Shown piece by piece: positions 16,006 to 24,583 of a stretch of 64,000 nucleotides of DNA. A model generated the notes under the pieces. It was not told the origin of the DNA and did not search any database. It saw only the letters and a program-made list of their open reading frames with translations. The position numbers were made by a program, and so were the translations under genes. Numbering within the stretch: the first letter of the stretch is position 1; each line of letters starts with the position of its first letter. Origin of the DNA: JAANXG01 sp034520625. Lineage in GTDB: Bacteria; Pseudomonadota; Gammaproteobacteria; Arenicellales; JAANXG01. The stretch is taken from the NCBI GenBank assembly GCA_034520625.1, contig JAXHNI010000009.1:558001-622000 (forward strand). Direction: 5' to 3'.

Positions 16006-16104
16006 TCCTAACGTCGGCGCTCTGCGGCGCTTGAGGCTGGCGCGGGCTTGCGGTAGCAAGACCGCGACAGGGTCAAGCGTCGGTCTGCAGCGCCATTGTT
16101 GGGT
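16006..16104 (-). repeat. attC recombination site
   Basis: 99 bp from ACCCAAC to GTTAGGA on the minus strand. The arms GCTGCAGACCGACGCTTGA and TCAAGCGCCGCAGAGC pair, with an internal hairpin GGTCTTGCTACCGC in the loop. The 16106-16576 gene ends 2 bp before it. The same left half survives in the collapsed site at 12850. Confidence 0.85.
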
Positions 16105-16105
16105 T

Positions 16106-16576
16106 TCATTGCGCCCTTAGGTCTCGCCTTGCGTCGGTTATCAGGGCTTCCAGGCAATGCGTAGTTGCTTCGAGATCCTTCTCGATCCACTCGAAGATAT
16201 CGTCGCTTCGGGCGAGGCTCTTCTGTTCGTCGTACCTTTGCAGGATCTCAACCGTCTCGGCACTCACGTGAAAGGAAGCGAGGTCTCTGAGTCTACGGTA
16301 TTCCGCGTTTGTCTTTTTCCATTGATTTTCTATTGTCTCCTTTTCTTCCTCAGTCGGATCCTCGCCACCTAGTTCGCGTTCGTAGTGGTGGCGAGCGTAC
16401 TCTTTCAGTCTGTGCACCACATCAATAAGGCTGGAGTACGCTGCTTCCTTCCTCTCCCACCACCGCTCGGCATGAAACCGACGCAGTGAAAGGCGCACTG
16501 TTAGAAAAGCGGTGGTGATCGCGACCACCAAACTCGGAACGATCGTCTTCAAAATGTCGACGAGTAACTCACTCAT
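16106..16576 (-). CDS. Membrane-anchored protein of unknown function
   Basis: 156 residues. One N-terminal membrane segment (about 8-27) is followed by RLSLRRFHAERWWERKEAAY and a long charged helical region. This N-terminal signature (membrane helix, then F.AE.WWERK..AYS) is common in a widespread family of hypothetical proteins, many seen in cassettes and near mobile elements; no function is established to my knowledge. Its upstream boundary is a weak ATTAGGT core 10 nt before the ATG, probably the first cassette junction. Confidence 0.75.
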   Translation of the reverse strand: MSELLVDILKTIVPSLVVAITTAFLTVRLSLRRFHAERWWERKEAAYSSLIDVVHRLKEYARHHYERELGGEDPTEEEKETIENQWKKTNAEYRRLRDLASFHVSAETVEILQRYDEQKSLARSDDIFEWIEKDLEATTHCLEALITDARRDLRAQ

Positions 16577-16601
16577 GGCTACTGAGACCTAATATTGGCA
16601 G

Positions 16602-16970
16602 TCATTGACATCTAAATGAGTCGACCAAAGCCAACAATAGATTGACCCGCAAACGTTCATGCCATTTATCCGGATTAGCCTCGGCCCATTTCAAGAAGAC
16701 GGCCACCCCTTGTTTCACTGACCAGTTGTCCGGAAGACAGAAGTCTACGCGAGGCCCTTGTGTCGTTTCGTCGGGAAAAGATATAGGAATTTCGTAGTTA
16801 AGGAGTACGACTCCGGACACGAATCCATGCATATAGCCGTAGCAGTAATCCTGTTTGGCTTTGCACATATCTACAAAACTCCCGGTAGTGACGTCGGAAG
16901 AATCAGCTACCGGCGGTAGAAACATTACCAAAATAAATGTCAGTGTGAACTTTCGAATCGCTTTACTCAT
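16602..16970 (-). CDS. Rap1a/Tai-family protein, putative secreted immunity protein
   Basis: 122 residues from an internal ATG with an excellent GGAGAGG ribosome binding site; a longer TTG-started frame to 17012 lacks one. Residues 1-23 form a signal peptide. The mature part has DMCKAKQDYCYGYMHGFVSG, then VDFCLPDNWSVKQGVAVF and a final DSFRC, the Cys pattern and F-C-x-P block of Rap1a/Tai proteins, which neutralise type VI amidase effectors in some species. Only 26 bp and a degenerate ATTAGGT separate it from the next gene, so it may be the chromosomal edge of the array rather than a true cassette. Confidence 0.7.
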   Translation of the reverse strand: MSKAIRKFTLTFILVMFLPPVADSSDVTTGSFVDMCKAKQDYCYGYMHGFVSGVVLLNYEIPISFPDETTQGPRVDFCLPDNWSVKQGVAVFLKWAEANPDKWHERLRVNLLLALVDSFRCQ

Positions 16971-17411
16971 ACCTCTCCTCCACCCTTCTAATAAACGGCT
17001 ACCGCCGCCCAATGTGGATATCTGTGGCTAGTTACGCTCGGTTCGAATCACTTGTCAGTTTCTCCCAGACTCCGGAGGCGAACCCAACCGTGAGTGGGCG
17101 CCGAAACGCCATGGCGTACCACGGCCGTTCGCGTGATATTGCTCGGGAGGGCGGGTGAATCCTTCGCGACGGGCCCGGGTTCCATCGTTAATCCTCTTTG
17201 GGGATCAGTTTGTTGGCGCTTTGATGCGTGAAATCTGGCGAAGCGCCGTGTTGCGATATCGCTTGGTGCGAGCGTGTCCGTTGCGGTTGGTGTTTATTGG
17301 ATATTAGACCATGGGGCCGGTGGTCGAAAGTCGGGGGGCGTTCGGAGAGTGCGCGGGTACAGGTGTGTGCGCTCGCGCACAGTGTCCGGGGTTGGTCGCT
17401 GCGGGATGCGG
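16971..17411. other. Gap between cassette array and prmC
   Basis: About 440 bp with no convincing gene. I searched it for an integrase fragment and attI. There is no tyrosine-recombinase motif, and the few GTT-containing stretches (for example near 17213) lack paired arms. It presumably carries a promoter reading into the array on the minus strand, but I cannot pick one with confidence. Confidence 0.5.
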
Positions 17412-18276
17412 TCAGCGGTTGCCCGGATTTCGGCCTTCAGTCGTTCTCGGGTGGCCGGCGTAGTCGTTGGTGGTTTGTATGTCTTTGAAGCCGGCTTTTT
17501 GGAACATGGCTTGTACCTGGGTTGCCTGGTCGTGGCCGTGTTCGACGAGGAGCCAGCCGTTGGGTTCCAGGTGGTTGGGGGCGTGGTGGATGATGGTTTT
17601 CAGTTCGTCGAGGCCGTGGGGGCCGGCGAACAGGGCCTGGTCCGGTTCGTAGGTGAGGGCGGCTTCGTAGTGGGAGTGGGGGACGTAGGGCGGGTTGCAG
17701 ACGATGACGGTGAACTTGTCCGTGCCGAGGGGCTCGTGCCAGTGGCCCTGTTTGAAGCTGATGTTGCGCAGGCCGGTTTTGGCCTTGTTCTGCTCGGCGA
17801 GCTTGAGGGCGGCGCCGGAGCTGTCGGTGGCGGTGACGTGGCACAGGGGGCGCTCTTCGGCGAGGCTCAATGCGATGGCGCCGCTGCCGGTGCCGAGGTC
17901 GGCGACCTGGACGGCTTCGGTGATCGGGATTCTGGCGAGGGCGCGCTCGACGAGGATTTCGGTTTCGGGTCTGGGGACGAGCACGTCCCGGGTGATCTTG
18001 AGCTCGTGGGTCCAGAAGGCCTTGCGCTCGATGATGTAGGCGACCGGCTCGCTTTTCGCGCGGCGCTTCACCCAGGCGTGATAGCGGCCGGCGGTGTCGT
18101 CGTCGACCTGGTCGTCGCCGTGGGCCGTCAGCCAGGCCCGGTCCTTCTTGAGCAGGGTCTGGAGCAGGAGGCGGGCGTCGAGGTCCGGGGTGTCGCTGGC
18201 CGCGCCGATGGCTTGCCGTCGCCTCGCCGAGCAGGTTCGAGACGGTGCGGGGCATGCGCTGCGCCGGCCGGCTCAT
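17412..18276 (-). pseudogene. prmC: PrmC release-factor glutamine methyltransferase, apparent frameshift
   Basis: The ATG at 18276 overlaps the prfA stop (ATGA), the standard prfA-prmC junction, and begins MSRPAQRMPRTVSNLLGEA. Around 18210-18225 the family-like sequence jumps one frame to RQAIGAASDTPDLDARLLLQ. From there the protein is normal, with SAM motif DLGTGSGAIAL and catalytic NPPYV. The span is 865 bases, that is 288 codons plus one, consistent with one extra base. PrmC methylates the GGQ glutamine of RF1/RF2 and is important for growth, so an assembly or sequencing error or a programmed event is more likely than true loss. An internal start would remove the N-terminal release-factor-binding domain. 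Confidence 0.8.
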
Positions 18277-19358
18277 GCCACGCCCAGGGATGCGAGCTGT
18301 TCCGCCTGGTACTCGGTGATCAGCGGCTCGACGATCTGGTCGAGGTCGCCGCCCATGACGTCTTCCAGCTTGTACAGGGTGAGGTTGATGCGGTGGTCGG
18401 TGACTCTTCCCTGGGGGAAGTTGTAGGTTCGGATGCGTTCCGAGCGGTCGCCGCTGCCCACCAGGGACTTGCGGGTGGCGGCTTCTTCCTGCTGCTGGGC
18501 CTGGACCTCGGCGTCCATCAGGCGCGACTGCAGGATGCTCATGGCGCGGGCGCGGTTCTTGTGCTGGGAGCGTTCCTCCTGGCATTCCACCACGATGCCC
18601 GTGGGCAGGTGGGTGATGCGGATGGCCGAGTCGGTCTTGTTGACGTGCTGGCCGCCGGCGCCCGAAGAGCGGTAGGTGTCGATGCGCAGGTCGTTCGGGT
18701 TGACCTCGATCTCGTCGATCTCGTCCGCCTCCGGCAGCACGGCGACGGTGCAGGCGGAGGTGTGGATGCGCCCCTGGGCCTCGGTCTCCGGGACCCGCTG
18801 CACGCGGTGGGCGCCGGATTCGAACTTCAGGCGCAGGAAGGCCTTGTCGCCGCTGACCCGGCTGATGATCTCCTTGTAGCCGCCGTGCTCGCCCTCGCTC
18901 AGGCTCATGATCTCCATCTTCCAGCCGCGGCGCTCGGCGTACAGGGTGTACATGCGGAACAGGTCGCCGGCGAACAGCGCCGCCTCGTCGCCGCCGGTGC
19001 CGGCGCGGATTTCCAGGTAGACGTTCTTGTCGTCGTTGGGGTCCTTGGGCAGCAGGGCTTTCTGCAGCTCGTGCTCGTGCTCTTCCAGCAGCGGCTCCAG
19101 CCGGGCAATCTCTTCCCGCGCCATGGCCTGCATCTCCTTGTCGCTGTCCTCGAGCATGGCCTTCGCTGACTGCAGCTCCCGCCACTGGTGCCGGTAGGTC
19201 TGGTACAGCTCCACCACCGGGTTGATGTCGGAGTACTCGATGGACAGCTTGCGGTACTGGTTCTGGTCGTCCAGCACGGACGGATCCGACAGCAGGGCGC
19301 TGATCTCCTCGCGGCGGTCGGTCAGGTGGTCGAGCTTGGCTTCGATGGACGGGTTCAT
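18273..19358 (-). CDS. prfA: Peptide chain release factor 1
   Basis: 361 residues, normal length. The stop-codon recognition tripeptide PET (P-x-T of RF1) lies in RVQRVPETEAQGR (about 190) and the peptidyl-hydrolysis motif GGQ at about 235-237 in SSGAGGQHVNKTDSA. It terminates translation at UAA and UAG. It sits between hemA upstream and prmC downstream on the same strand, the conserved hemA-prfA-prmC order; prmC overlaps its stop by four bases. Confidence 0.97.
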   Translation of the reverse strand: MNPSIEAKLDHLTDRREEISALLSDPSVLDDQNQYRKLSIEYSDINPVVELYQTYRHQWRELQSAKAMLEDSDKEMQAMAREEIARLEPLLEEHEHELQKALLPKDPNDDKNVYLEIRAGTGGDEAALFAGDLFRMYTLYAERRGWKMEIMSLSEGEHGGYKEIISRVSGDKAFLRLKFESGAHRVQRVPETEAQGRIHTSACTVAVLPEADEIDEIEVNPNDLRIDTYRSSGAGGQHVNKTDSAIRITHLPTGIVVECQEERSQHKNRARAMSILQSRLMDAEVQAQQQEEAATRKSLVGSGDRSERIRTYNFPQGRVTDHRINLTLYKLEDVMGGDLDQIVEPLITEYQAEQLASLGVA

Positions 19359-19413
19359 GGAGGCGGGGGATTATGCCATTTTGGGGCGGGGTTGGGCGTT
19401 GGGGGTTTGGGGT

Positions 19414-19490
19414 TGTAGGTCGGGCGCGAGCCCGACATGAACAATTGTCGGGCTTGCGCCCGACCTACACCGACCTACACCGACCTACAG
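19414..19490. repeat. REP-like palindrome with tandem decamers
   Basis: TGTAGGTCGGGCGCGAGCCC.. at 19414-19437 is inverted at 19446-19469 with one mismatch region (gcgag/cttgc) around an 8-base centre. It is followed by three tandem decamers cgacctaca(c/g) at 19461-19490. It lies between hemA and prfA, both on the minus strand, and could attenuate or protect transcripts. Confidence 0.7.
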
Positions 19491-19492
19491 GG

Positions 19493-20758
19493 TCAGTCGC
19501 AGGTGTCGTCGGGGGCGGGCTTGAGGCCGAACAGGCGGCGGGCGGCGTCGGCGAGGTCGCCGGAGTCGTCGCGGTTGAGGCCTTCCACGGGTTTGTGGGC
19601 GAACTTGCGGGACAGGGCGCGGGCGAGGTTGCGGATCACCTGCTCGGGGTCGTCGCCGGCGTTCAGGCGGCGGGTGGCCTTGTCGACTTCCTCGCTGGAC
19701 AGTGCGTCGAGCTGCTGGTGGAGGTGGCGGATAGTCGGCACGGAGTCCAGGCACTGCAGCCAGCGCATGAACTCGCCGGTCTGGGTCTCGATGATTTTCT
19801 CGGCGTCCCGGGCGGCGGCCTTGCGGGTCTCGAGGTTCTCCTCGACGACGCTGCGCAGGTCGTCCACGGCATAGAGGTAGACGTCGGCGAGGTCCCCCAC
19901 CTGGGGCTCGATGTCCCGCGGCACCGCCAGGTCCACCATGAATATGGGCCGGTGCCGGCGCGCCTTGAGGGCGTGCTCGACGGTGCCCTTGCCGAGGATC
20001 GGCAGGGTGCTGGCGGTGGAGGAGATGACGATGTCCGCCTCGTGCAGCCGGCCCGGGAGGTCGGACAACGGGATGGGCTCGGCGCCGAAGATGGCGCCCA
20101 GCTCCCGGGCCCGGTCCACGGTGCGGTTGGCGACGATCAGGCGCTGCACGCCCGCGTTCTTGAAGTGGCGGGCGGTGAGCTCGATGGTCTCGCCGGCGCC
20201 GATCATCAGCACGGTCTTCTGCGACAGGTCGGCGAAGATGCTCCGGGCCAGGCTGACCGCGGCGTAGGCCACGGACACGGCATTGGCGCCGATCTCGGTG
20301 TCGCTGCGGATCTGCTTGGCGACGGTGAAGGTCTGCTGGAACAGGCGGTTGAGGATCTTGCCGGTGGTGCCGAGCTCCCGGGCGGCGGTGAAGGCGTCCT
20401 TCATCTGGCCGAGGATCTGCGGTTCCCCCAGCACCATGGAGTCCAGCCCCGCCGCCACCCGGAAGGCGTGGCTCACGGCCCGGCGGTCCGGGTGCTGGTA
20501 CAGGAACGGCCGGATACTGTTGCTCGGCACTTCGTGGTAGTCGCACATCCACTGGATCAGTCCCTGCGGGCTGGGGTCTTCCTGGTGGCAGTAGATCTCC
20601 GTGCGGTTGCAGGTGGACAGGATCGTGGCCTCGCGGATCGAGTCCGAGCGCCGGATGCTGGCGAGCGCGTCCTCCAGGCGTTCAGGGGTGAACACCGCCC
20701 GCTCCCGGATATCCAGGGGCGCGCTGTTGTGATTGAGTCCGAGTGCCAGTAAGTGCAT
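19493..20758 (-). CDS. hemA: Glutamyl-tRNA reductase
   Basis: 421 residues. The catalytic cysteine is in the conserved TILSTCNRTEIYC near residue 50. The NADPH-binding domain follows with the MIGAGETIELTARH motif, and a C-terminal helical dimerisation domain ends the protein. It reduces glutamyl-tRNA to glutamate-1-semialdehyde, the first committed step of C5-pathway tetrapyrrole synthesis, which also supplies haem for the ccm-dependent cytochromes encoded further along. It heads the hemA-prfA-prmC group. Confidence 0.96.
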   Translation of the reverse strand: MHLLALGLNHNSAPLDIRERAVFTPERLEDALASIRRSDSIREATILSTCNRTEIYCHQEDPSPQGLIQWMCDYHEVPSNSIRPFLYQHPDRRAVSHAFRVAAGLDSMVLGEPQILGQMKDAFTAARELGTTGKILNRLFQQTFTVAKQIRSDTEIGANAVSVAYAAVSLARSIFADLSQKTVLMIGAGETIELTARHFKNAGVQRLIVANRTVDRARELGAIFGAEPIPLSDLPGRLHEADIVISSTASTLPILGKGTVEHALKARRHRPIFMVDLAVPRDIEPQVGDLADVYLYAVDDLRSVVEENLETRKAAARDAEKIIETQTGEFMRWLQCLDSVPTIRHLHQQLDALSSEEVDKATRRLNAGDDPEQVIRNLARALSRKFAHKPVEGLNRDDSGDLADAARRLFGLKPAPDDTCD

Positions 20759-20868
20759 CGCGCGGGCGACGGATCGTCGCGTGGTTTGCCCTTGATCTAT
20801 TGTACGCCTTAATTATAAGGGCGGAGGATGCCCTCAAGCGTTGTCCTGGATCAAGAACGGGGGCCGCC

Positions 20869-22575
20869 CTAGAACCTCGGTGTGACCGCCGTCTCCGCCG
20901 CCATTTGCCGGCGGAGCTGGGCGACGGTGCGGGCGCCGGCGATCAGGAAGACCAGGCCGCCCAGGCAGACCAGCACGCCGACAGCCAGCAGCGCCCAGTC
21001 CCCCTGCTGGTACCACTGGAGCATGATCCAGGTGGTGCCCCACAGGGTCAGGGGCCCGATCACCGCCAGCGGCGCCCAGCAGAACAGGGCCGGGCGCCGG
21101 GCCCGCCAGAGCACCAGCCCGAGGAGTATCAGTACCAGGCAGGCGAACCACTGGTTGGCGATGCCGAGCAGCAGCCAGTGCTGAAGGTTGACGTGGGTCT
21201 GGGACAGCAGGAACGCCGCCGCCGCGATCAGCGCCACCGCGGCTTGCTGCTTGAAGTGGGGGGTGCCCGCCCACTGGAACTCGAAGTCCTGCACGAACTC
21301 CTCCACCGACCCGCTCAGGATCCGCAGCACGGTCTCCAGCATGCTCAGGGCCAGGAGGGCGCACATGGCCGCCACCAGCCCGACGCTCCAGGCCAGGGGA
21401 ATCCCCAGGGCGCTGATGGCGAGGGCGATGTTGGTGATCGCCAGGTCCACCCAGACGTACAGGCCGCCGTACACCGGCCAGCTGCCGTATACGCTCAGCC
21501 ACATCTCCCGGTCGGAGAAGCCGGTGACCAGGGCGGCGATCACCGCCACCGCGAGCAGACTGTCCAGGCCGACGCCGAGGTAGCCTGCCGGCAGGATGTC
21601 CTGCTGGCGCGCCAGGTTCCGGGCCGTCAAGCCCGAGGCCACCAGCGCATGCATGCCGGACAGGGCGCCGCCGGTGACCACGATGAAGATCAGCACCGGT
21701 GCCGCGGGCAGGCCCTCGACGCTGTTGAACTGCGGGGCGTCCATGGGATTGCCCTGGATCGCGATGCCGGCGATGAACAGCGCCAGCACGCCCACCGTCA
21801 GCAGGGAGGCGAGCAGGCTCCGGCCGTGGGTCGCCTCGCTGGCCCGCACGCAGGCGGCGCGGTAGGCGATGATCAGCGCGATCACCGCCCAGATCAGCTC
21901 GTGGCGCAGGCCGAACACTTCGGTGCCGCGGATGCTGAAGGTCCAGCTCCCGCCGAGGCTCAGGGGGAAATACTGCCCCACGAAAAACGCCGCCGCGAAC
22001 AGGGCCACCGCCGCGACAGCGCGCAGCGGCGCCCGGGCCAGATCGGCCCGCAGCAGGCCGCCCACCAGGAACAGGGACAGGAACGGCCAGGTGGTCTCCG
22101 GGTGGGCGTTCAGCAGGTTGCCCAGCACCATGCCCAGGGTGCCGCCCACCAGCACCAGCAGCACGACGCCGAGAAAGAACAAGGCCAGAGCGGCCGGAAG
22201 GCCAGCGAGGTCGTAGGCCACCCCGGCCAGGCTGTCGCCGGACCGGCGCATGGTGGCCCAGAGCACCCCGACGATCAGCACCGTGGCGGCGATCATGCTG
22301 CCGACCACCACCCACAGGAACGCCGGCACCCAGCCCCAGACCACGGCGATGGCCGCGCCGATCAGGGACAGCAACCCCGTGGACGCCGCGGCGTGGAAGG
22401 CGGAGACGGTCCAGCGCCCGCGCGGCTCGAAATCGGGGTCGTCCGCGCGGCTGGTGGCGGGGGCGGGGAAATCCTCGTGGAGCTGCAGGATGCCGAGGCG
22501 CAGGAACTTGCCGTAGAAACGGTAGCCCATGACCCATATCGCCAGGGCCAGAATGATCAGGATGACGGGGTGCAT
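20869..22575 (-). CDS. cstA: CstA-family carbon starvation / peptide-pyruvate transporter
   Basis: 568 residues from the ATG at 22575 (MHPVILIILALAIWVMGYRF), chosen over an upstream in-frame start because the preceding 25 residues are basic and not family-like. About 14-16 membrane segments are apparent. Family landmarks include the N-terminal YRFYGKFL, HAAASTGLLSLIGAAIAV, the long region with GVGLDSLLAVAVIAALVTGF and WVDLAITNIALA. Relatives (CstA, BtsT) import peptides or pyruvate during starvation. It is shorter than E. coli CstA (about 700), a length also seen in other bacteria. It sits between hemA and a divergent TPR lipoprotein, interrupting the common hemA/lolB divergence. Confidence 0.88.
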   Translation of the reverse strand: MHPVILIILALAIWVMGYRFYGKFLRLGILQLHEDFPAPATSRADDPDFEPRGRWTVSAFHAAASTGLLSLIGAAIAVVWGWVPAFLWVVVGSMIAATVLIVGVLWATMRRSGDSLAGVAYDLAGLPAALALFFLGVVLLVLVGGTLGMVLGNLLNAHPETTWPFLSLFLVGGLLRADLARAPLRAVAAVALFAAAFFVGQYFPLSLGGSWTFSIRGTEVFGLRHELIWAVIALIIAYRAACVRASEATHGRSLLASLLTVGVLALFIAGIAIQGNPMDAPQFNSVEGLPAAPVLIFIVVTGGALSGMHALVASGLTARNLARQQDILPAGYLGVGLDSLLAVAVIAALVTGFSDREMWLSVYGSWPVYGGLYVWVDLAITNIALAISALGIPLAWSVGLVAAMCALLALSMLETVLRILSGSVEEFVQDFEFQWAGTPHFKQQAAVALIAAAAFLLSQTHVNLQHWLLLGIANQWFACLVLILLGLVLWRARRPALFCWAPLAVIGPLTLWGTTWIMLQWYQQGDWALLAVGVLVCLGGLVFLIAGARTVAQLRRQMAAETAVTPRF

Positions 22576-22690
22576 AGGGGGCGGCGCGGCTCGCGGTGAA
22601 GGAAACGGTTCATGGTCGCGGCGCCGTTTCCGGCCGCCGCGGCGGAACATTCTGTGATTCTAATTGTCTGCAATATCAACTATTTAACAA

Positions 22691-22720
22691 CTGTAGGTCA
22701 GGCTTTATGCCTGACATGCA
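22691..22720. repeat. Short REP-like hairpin
   Basis: TGTAGGTCAGGCTTTATGCC followed by TGACAT: the inner TCAGGC/GCCTGA palindrome is the same element type as those at 32769 and 53668. It lies in the 256-bp divergent promoter region between cstA and the TPR lipoprotein. Confidence 0.6.
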
Positions 22721-22831
22721 ATGCCCATACTACAATACCCCTATGGTGAAAATCAGGCGTACAATACGCGTTAAAGCATCGTTATTGCCGCCCACGTGGC
22801 CGGATTTTTCAAGTTGAGTGAATTTCCCAAG

Positions 22832-24583
22832 ATGAATCGCCGCATCGGGCTCGGCCTGCTTGCCGGCCTGTTGACCGCGGGCTGCGCCCTGGTTCCGTCC
22901 GGGGGCGACAGCGATGAGGTACGGGAGGCCGCCGAGGCCCCTGAGCAGGAGGCGCCGGCCGCTCCGGCGGAGCCCGAGTTCAAGCTCCCGGATGTCGCGC
23001 TGGACGGCGAGCTTTTGTACCTGGTGCTGCTCGGCGAGGTCGCCGCCAGTCGCGGTGACCGTGAAACCGCCGCCGAATCCCTGATGGAAGCGGCGCGGAT
23101 CTCTCGAGATCCGCGCCTGGCCCAGCGCGCCACGCGCATCGCCCTGGACGCCGGGCGATTCGAGGTCGCCCGGGAAGCCGCATCGCTGTGGGTGACGCTG
23201 CAGCCGGACCAGGACCAGGCCCGTGCCGCCCTGGCCCTGATCATGGTGGAGCAGGGTCGGATCGCCGATGCGGCGGCGGAGCTCATCGCGCTGCTGCGGA
23301 ATGACGGGGAGCCGGCGAGCAACGAGCTGAGTCGCGTCGCCCGGCTGCTGGGCCAGCTTTCCAACCAGGACAACGCCCTGGCCGCGATGGAGCGGGTCGT
23401 CGCCGCGTTCCAGGACAACGCCGATGCCCACTTCGCCGCGGCGTTCCTCGCCGACCGCGTGGGCCGGGACGAGCTCGTCATCGACGCGCTGGAGCGGGCG
23501 CTGGTCCTGCGCCCCGACTGGGAGGAGGCCGCCCTGGCGAAGCTCGGCCACTTGATACAGAACCAGTATCCCCGGGAGCAGGTCGCGGCTTTCGCCCTGG
23601 GTTTCCTGGCGGCCGCCCCGGAGGCGAACAGGGTGCGCATCAGCTACGCGCGCTACCTGATCGATCAGGAAGCCTCCGGCGCGGCGCTGGAGCAGTTTCA
23701 GGAGGTGTTGAAGCAAGACCCCGAGAACACCACCGGGCTGATGTCGGCGGGCCTGCTGAGCATCCAGGAGGAACAGTACAAGGCCGCCCGCAAGTACCTG
23801 GCGCGGCACCTGAAGCTCACCCCGGAGAACGACCAGATCCGCGTCTATCTGGGCCAGATCGCCGAAGAGCAGGAGCGCTACGCGGCGGCCGAAAAGTGGT
23901 ACCGAGAGGTGTCGGACCAGAGCCAGCTTTTCGATGCGCGGCTGCGCCTCGGCACGGTCATCCATGAGCGGGAAGGCGTGGAGGCGGCGATGGCGCACTT
24001 GGACAGCCTCGCCACCGACGACGAGGACGAGTTCGTCAGGCTGGCGCTGACCAAGGAGCTGGTGCTGCGCCGGGCCGAGGAGCTGGAACGGGCCAAGCAC
24101 ATGCTGGACGATGCCGTGGCGCGCTACCCGGCCAACGGAGACCTCCTGTATGCACGTGGCCTGTTGTCGGCGCGGCTGAAACGGATCAACGAGCACGAGC
24201 AGGACATGCGCACCCTGCTCGAGGAGGATCCCAACAACGCCCACGCGCTGAACGCGCTGGGCTATACGCTGGCGGATTCCACCGACCGGTTCGACGAGGC
24301 CTTCGAGCTGATCAGCAAGGCGCTGCAGATGCGCCCCGACGACCCCTTCATTCTGGACAGCATGGGCTGGGTGCACTACCGCCTGGGCAACCACCAGGAC
24401 GCCATCGAGTACCTCGAACGGGCCTTGTCCCAGCGTGACGACGCCGAGATCGCCGCCCACCTTGGCGAAGTCCTGTGGGTCGTCGGCGACCGGGAGCGTG
24501 CCCGGAAAGTCTGGAAGCGGGCCCGGCGCGAAGACCCCGACAACCACGTGCTCAACGAGACCATCGAGCGGCTGAACCCGTGA
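22832..24583 (+). CDS. TPR-repeat lipoprotein
   Basis: 583 residues from the ATG at 22832. The N-terminus MNRRIGLGLLAGLLTAGCAL is a lipoprotein signal with lipobox LTAGC; an ATG 12 codons upstream would bury it. An acidic linker (EAAEAPEQEAPAAPAEPE) precedes a chain of tetratricopeptide repeats through to the C-terminus, including a well-formed ALNALGYTLADSTDRFDEAF...DSMGWVHYRLG pair. TPR lipoproteins directly upstream of lolB are conserved in this position in gammaproteobacteria, suggesting a role in outer-membrane assembly. lolB overlaps its stop (GTGA). Confidence 0.88.
   Translation: MNRRIGLGLLAGLLTAGCALVPSGGDSDEVREAAEAPEQEAPAAPAEPEFKLPDVALDGELLYLVLLGEVAASRGDRETAAESLMEAARISRDPRLAQRATRIALDAGRFEVAREAASLWVTLQPDQDQARAALALIMVEQGRIADAAAELIALLRNDGEPASNELSRVARLLGQLSNQDNALAAMERVVAAFQDNADAHFAAAFLADRVGRDELVIDALERALVLRPDWEEAALAKLGHLIQNQYPREQVAAFALGFLAAAPEANRVRISYARYLIDQEASGAALEQFQEVLKQDPENTTGLMSAGLLSIQEEQYKAARKYLARHLKLTPENDQIRVYLGQIAEEQERYAAAEKWYREVSDQSQLFDARLRLGTVIHEREGVEAAMAHLDSLATDDEDEFVRLALTKELVLRRAEELERAKHMLDDAVARYPANGDLLYARGLLSARLKRINEHEQDMRTLLEEDPNNAHALNALGYTLADSTDRFDEAFELISKALQMRPDDPFILDSMGWVHYRLGNHQDAIEYLERALSQRDDAEIAAHLGEVLWVVGDRERARKVWKRARREDPDNHVLNETIERLNP

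Larger units (their letters stand above)
8534..16592 (-). mobile_element. Integron gene-cassette array (CALIN-like, no integrase seen)
   Basis: Twelve small, relatively AT-rich minus-strand genes in tandem are each followed by an attC-like palindrome bounded by RYYYAAC and GTTRRRY cores. Clear sites lie at 9046, 10025, 11758, 13336, 14263, 14916 and 16006. Start codons generally lie within tens of bases of the upstream core (3 nt for the gene starting at 9044). Genes have no obvious individual promoters, which is typical of cassettes. No intI tyrosine recombinase or attI is found, and upstream the array meets core gene prmC. The array therefore looks like a cluster of attC sites lacking an integrase, unless intI lies beyond the left edge. 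A remnant site at 313-372 shows that the array once extended through the RM operon. Confidence 0.85.

Noticed and set aside
16971..17411. Possible attI or integrase remnant between the array and prmC
   Set aside because: No tyrosine-recombinase motif in any frame and no core site with paired arms; a GTTGGCGC near 17213 lacks a partner.
17274..19169. 631-residue plus-strand ORF opposite prmC and prfA
   Set aside because: Antisense shadow of two recognised core genes, with no ribosome binding site or domain signature.
19461..19490. Three tandem cgacctacac decamers as a minisatellite or iteron origin
   Set aside because: Only three copies, attached to a REP-like palindrome; better explained as part of that repeat.
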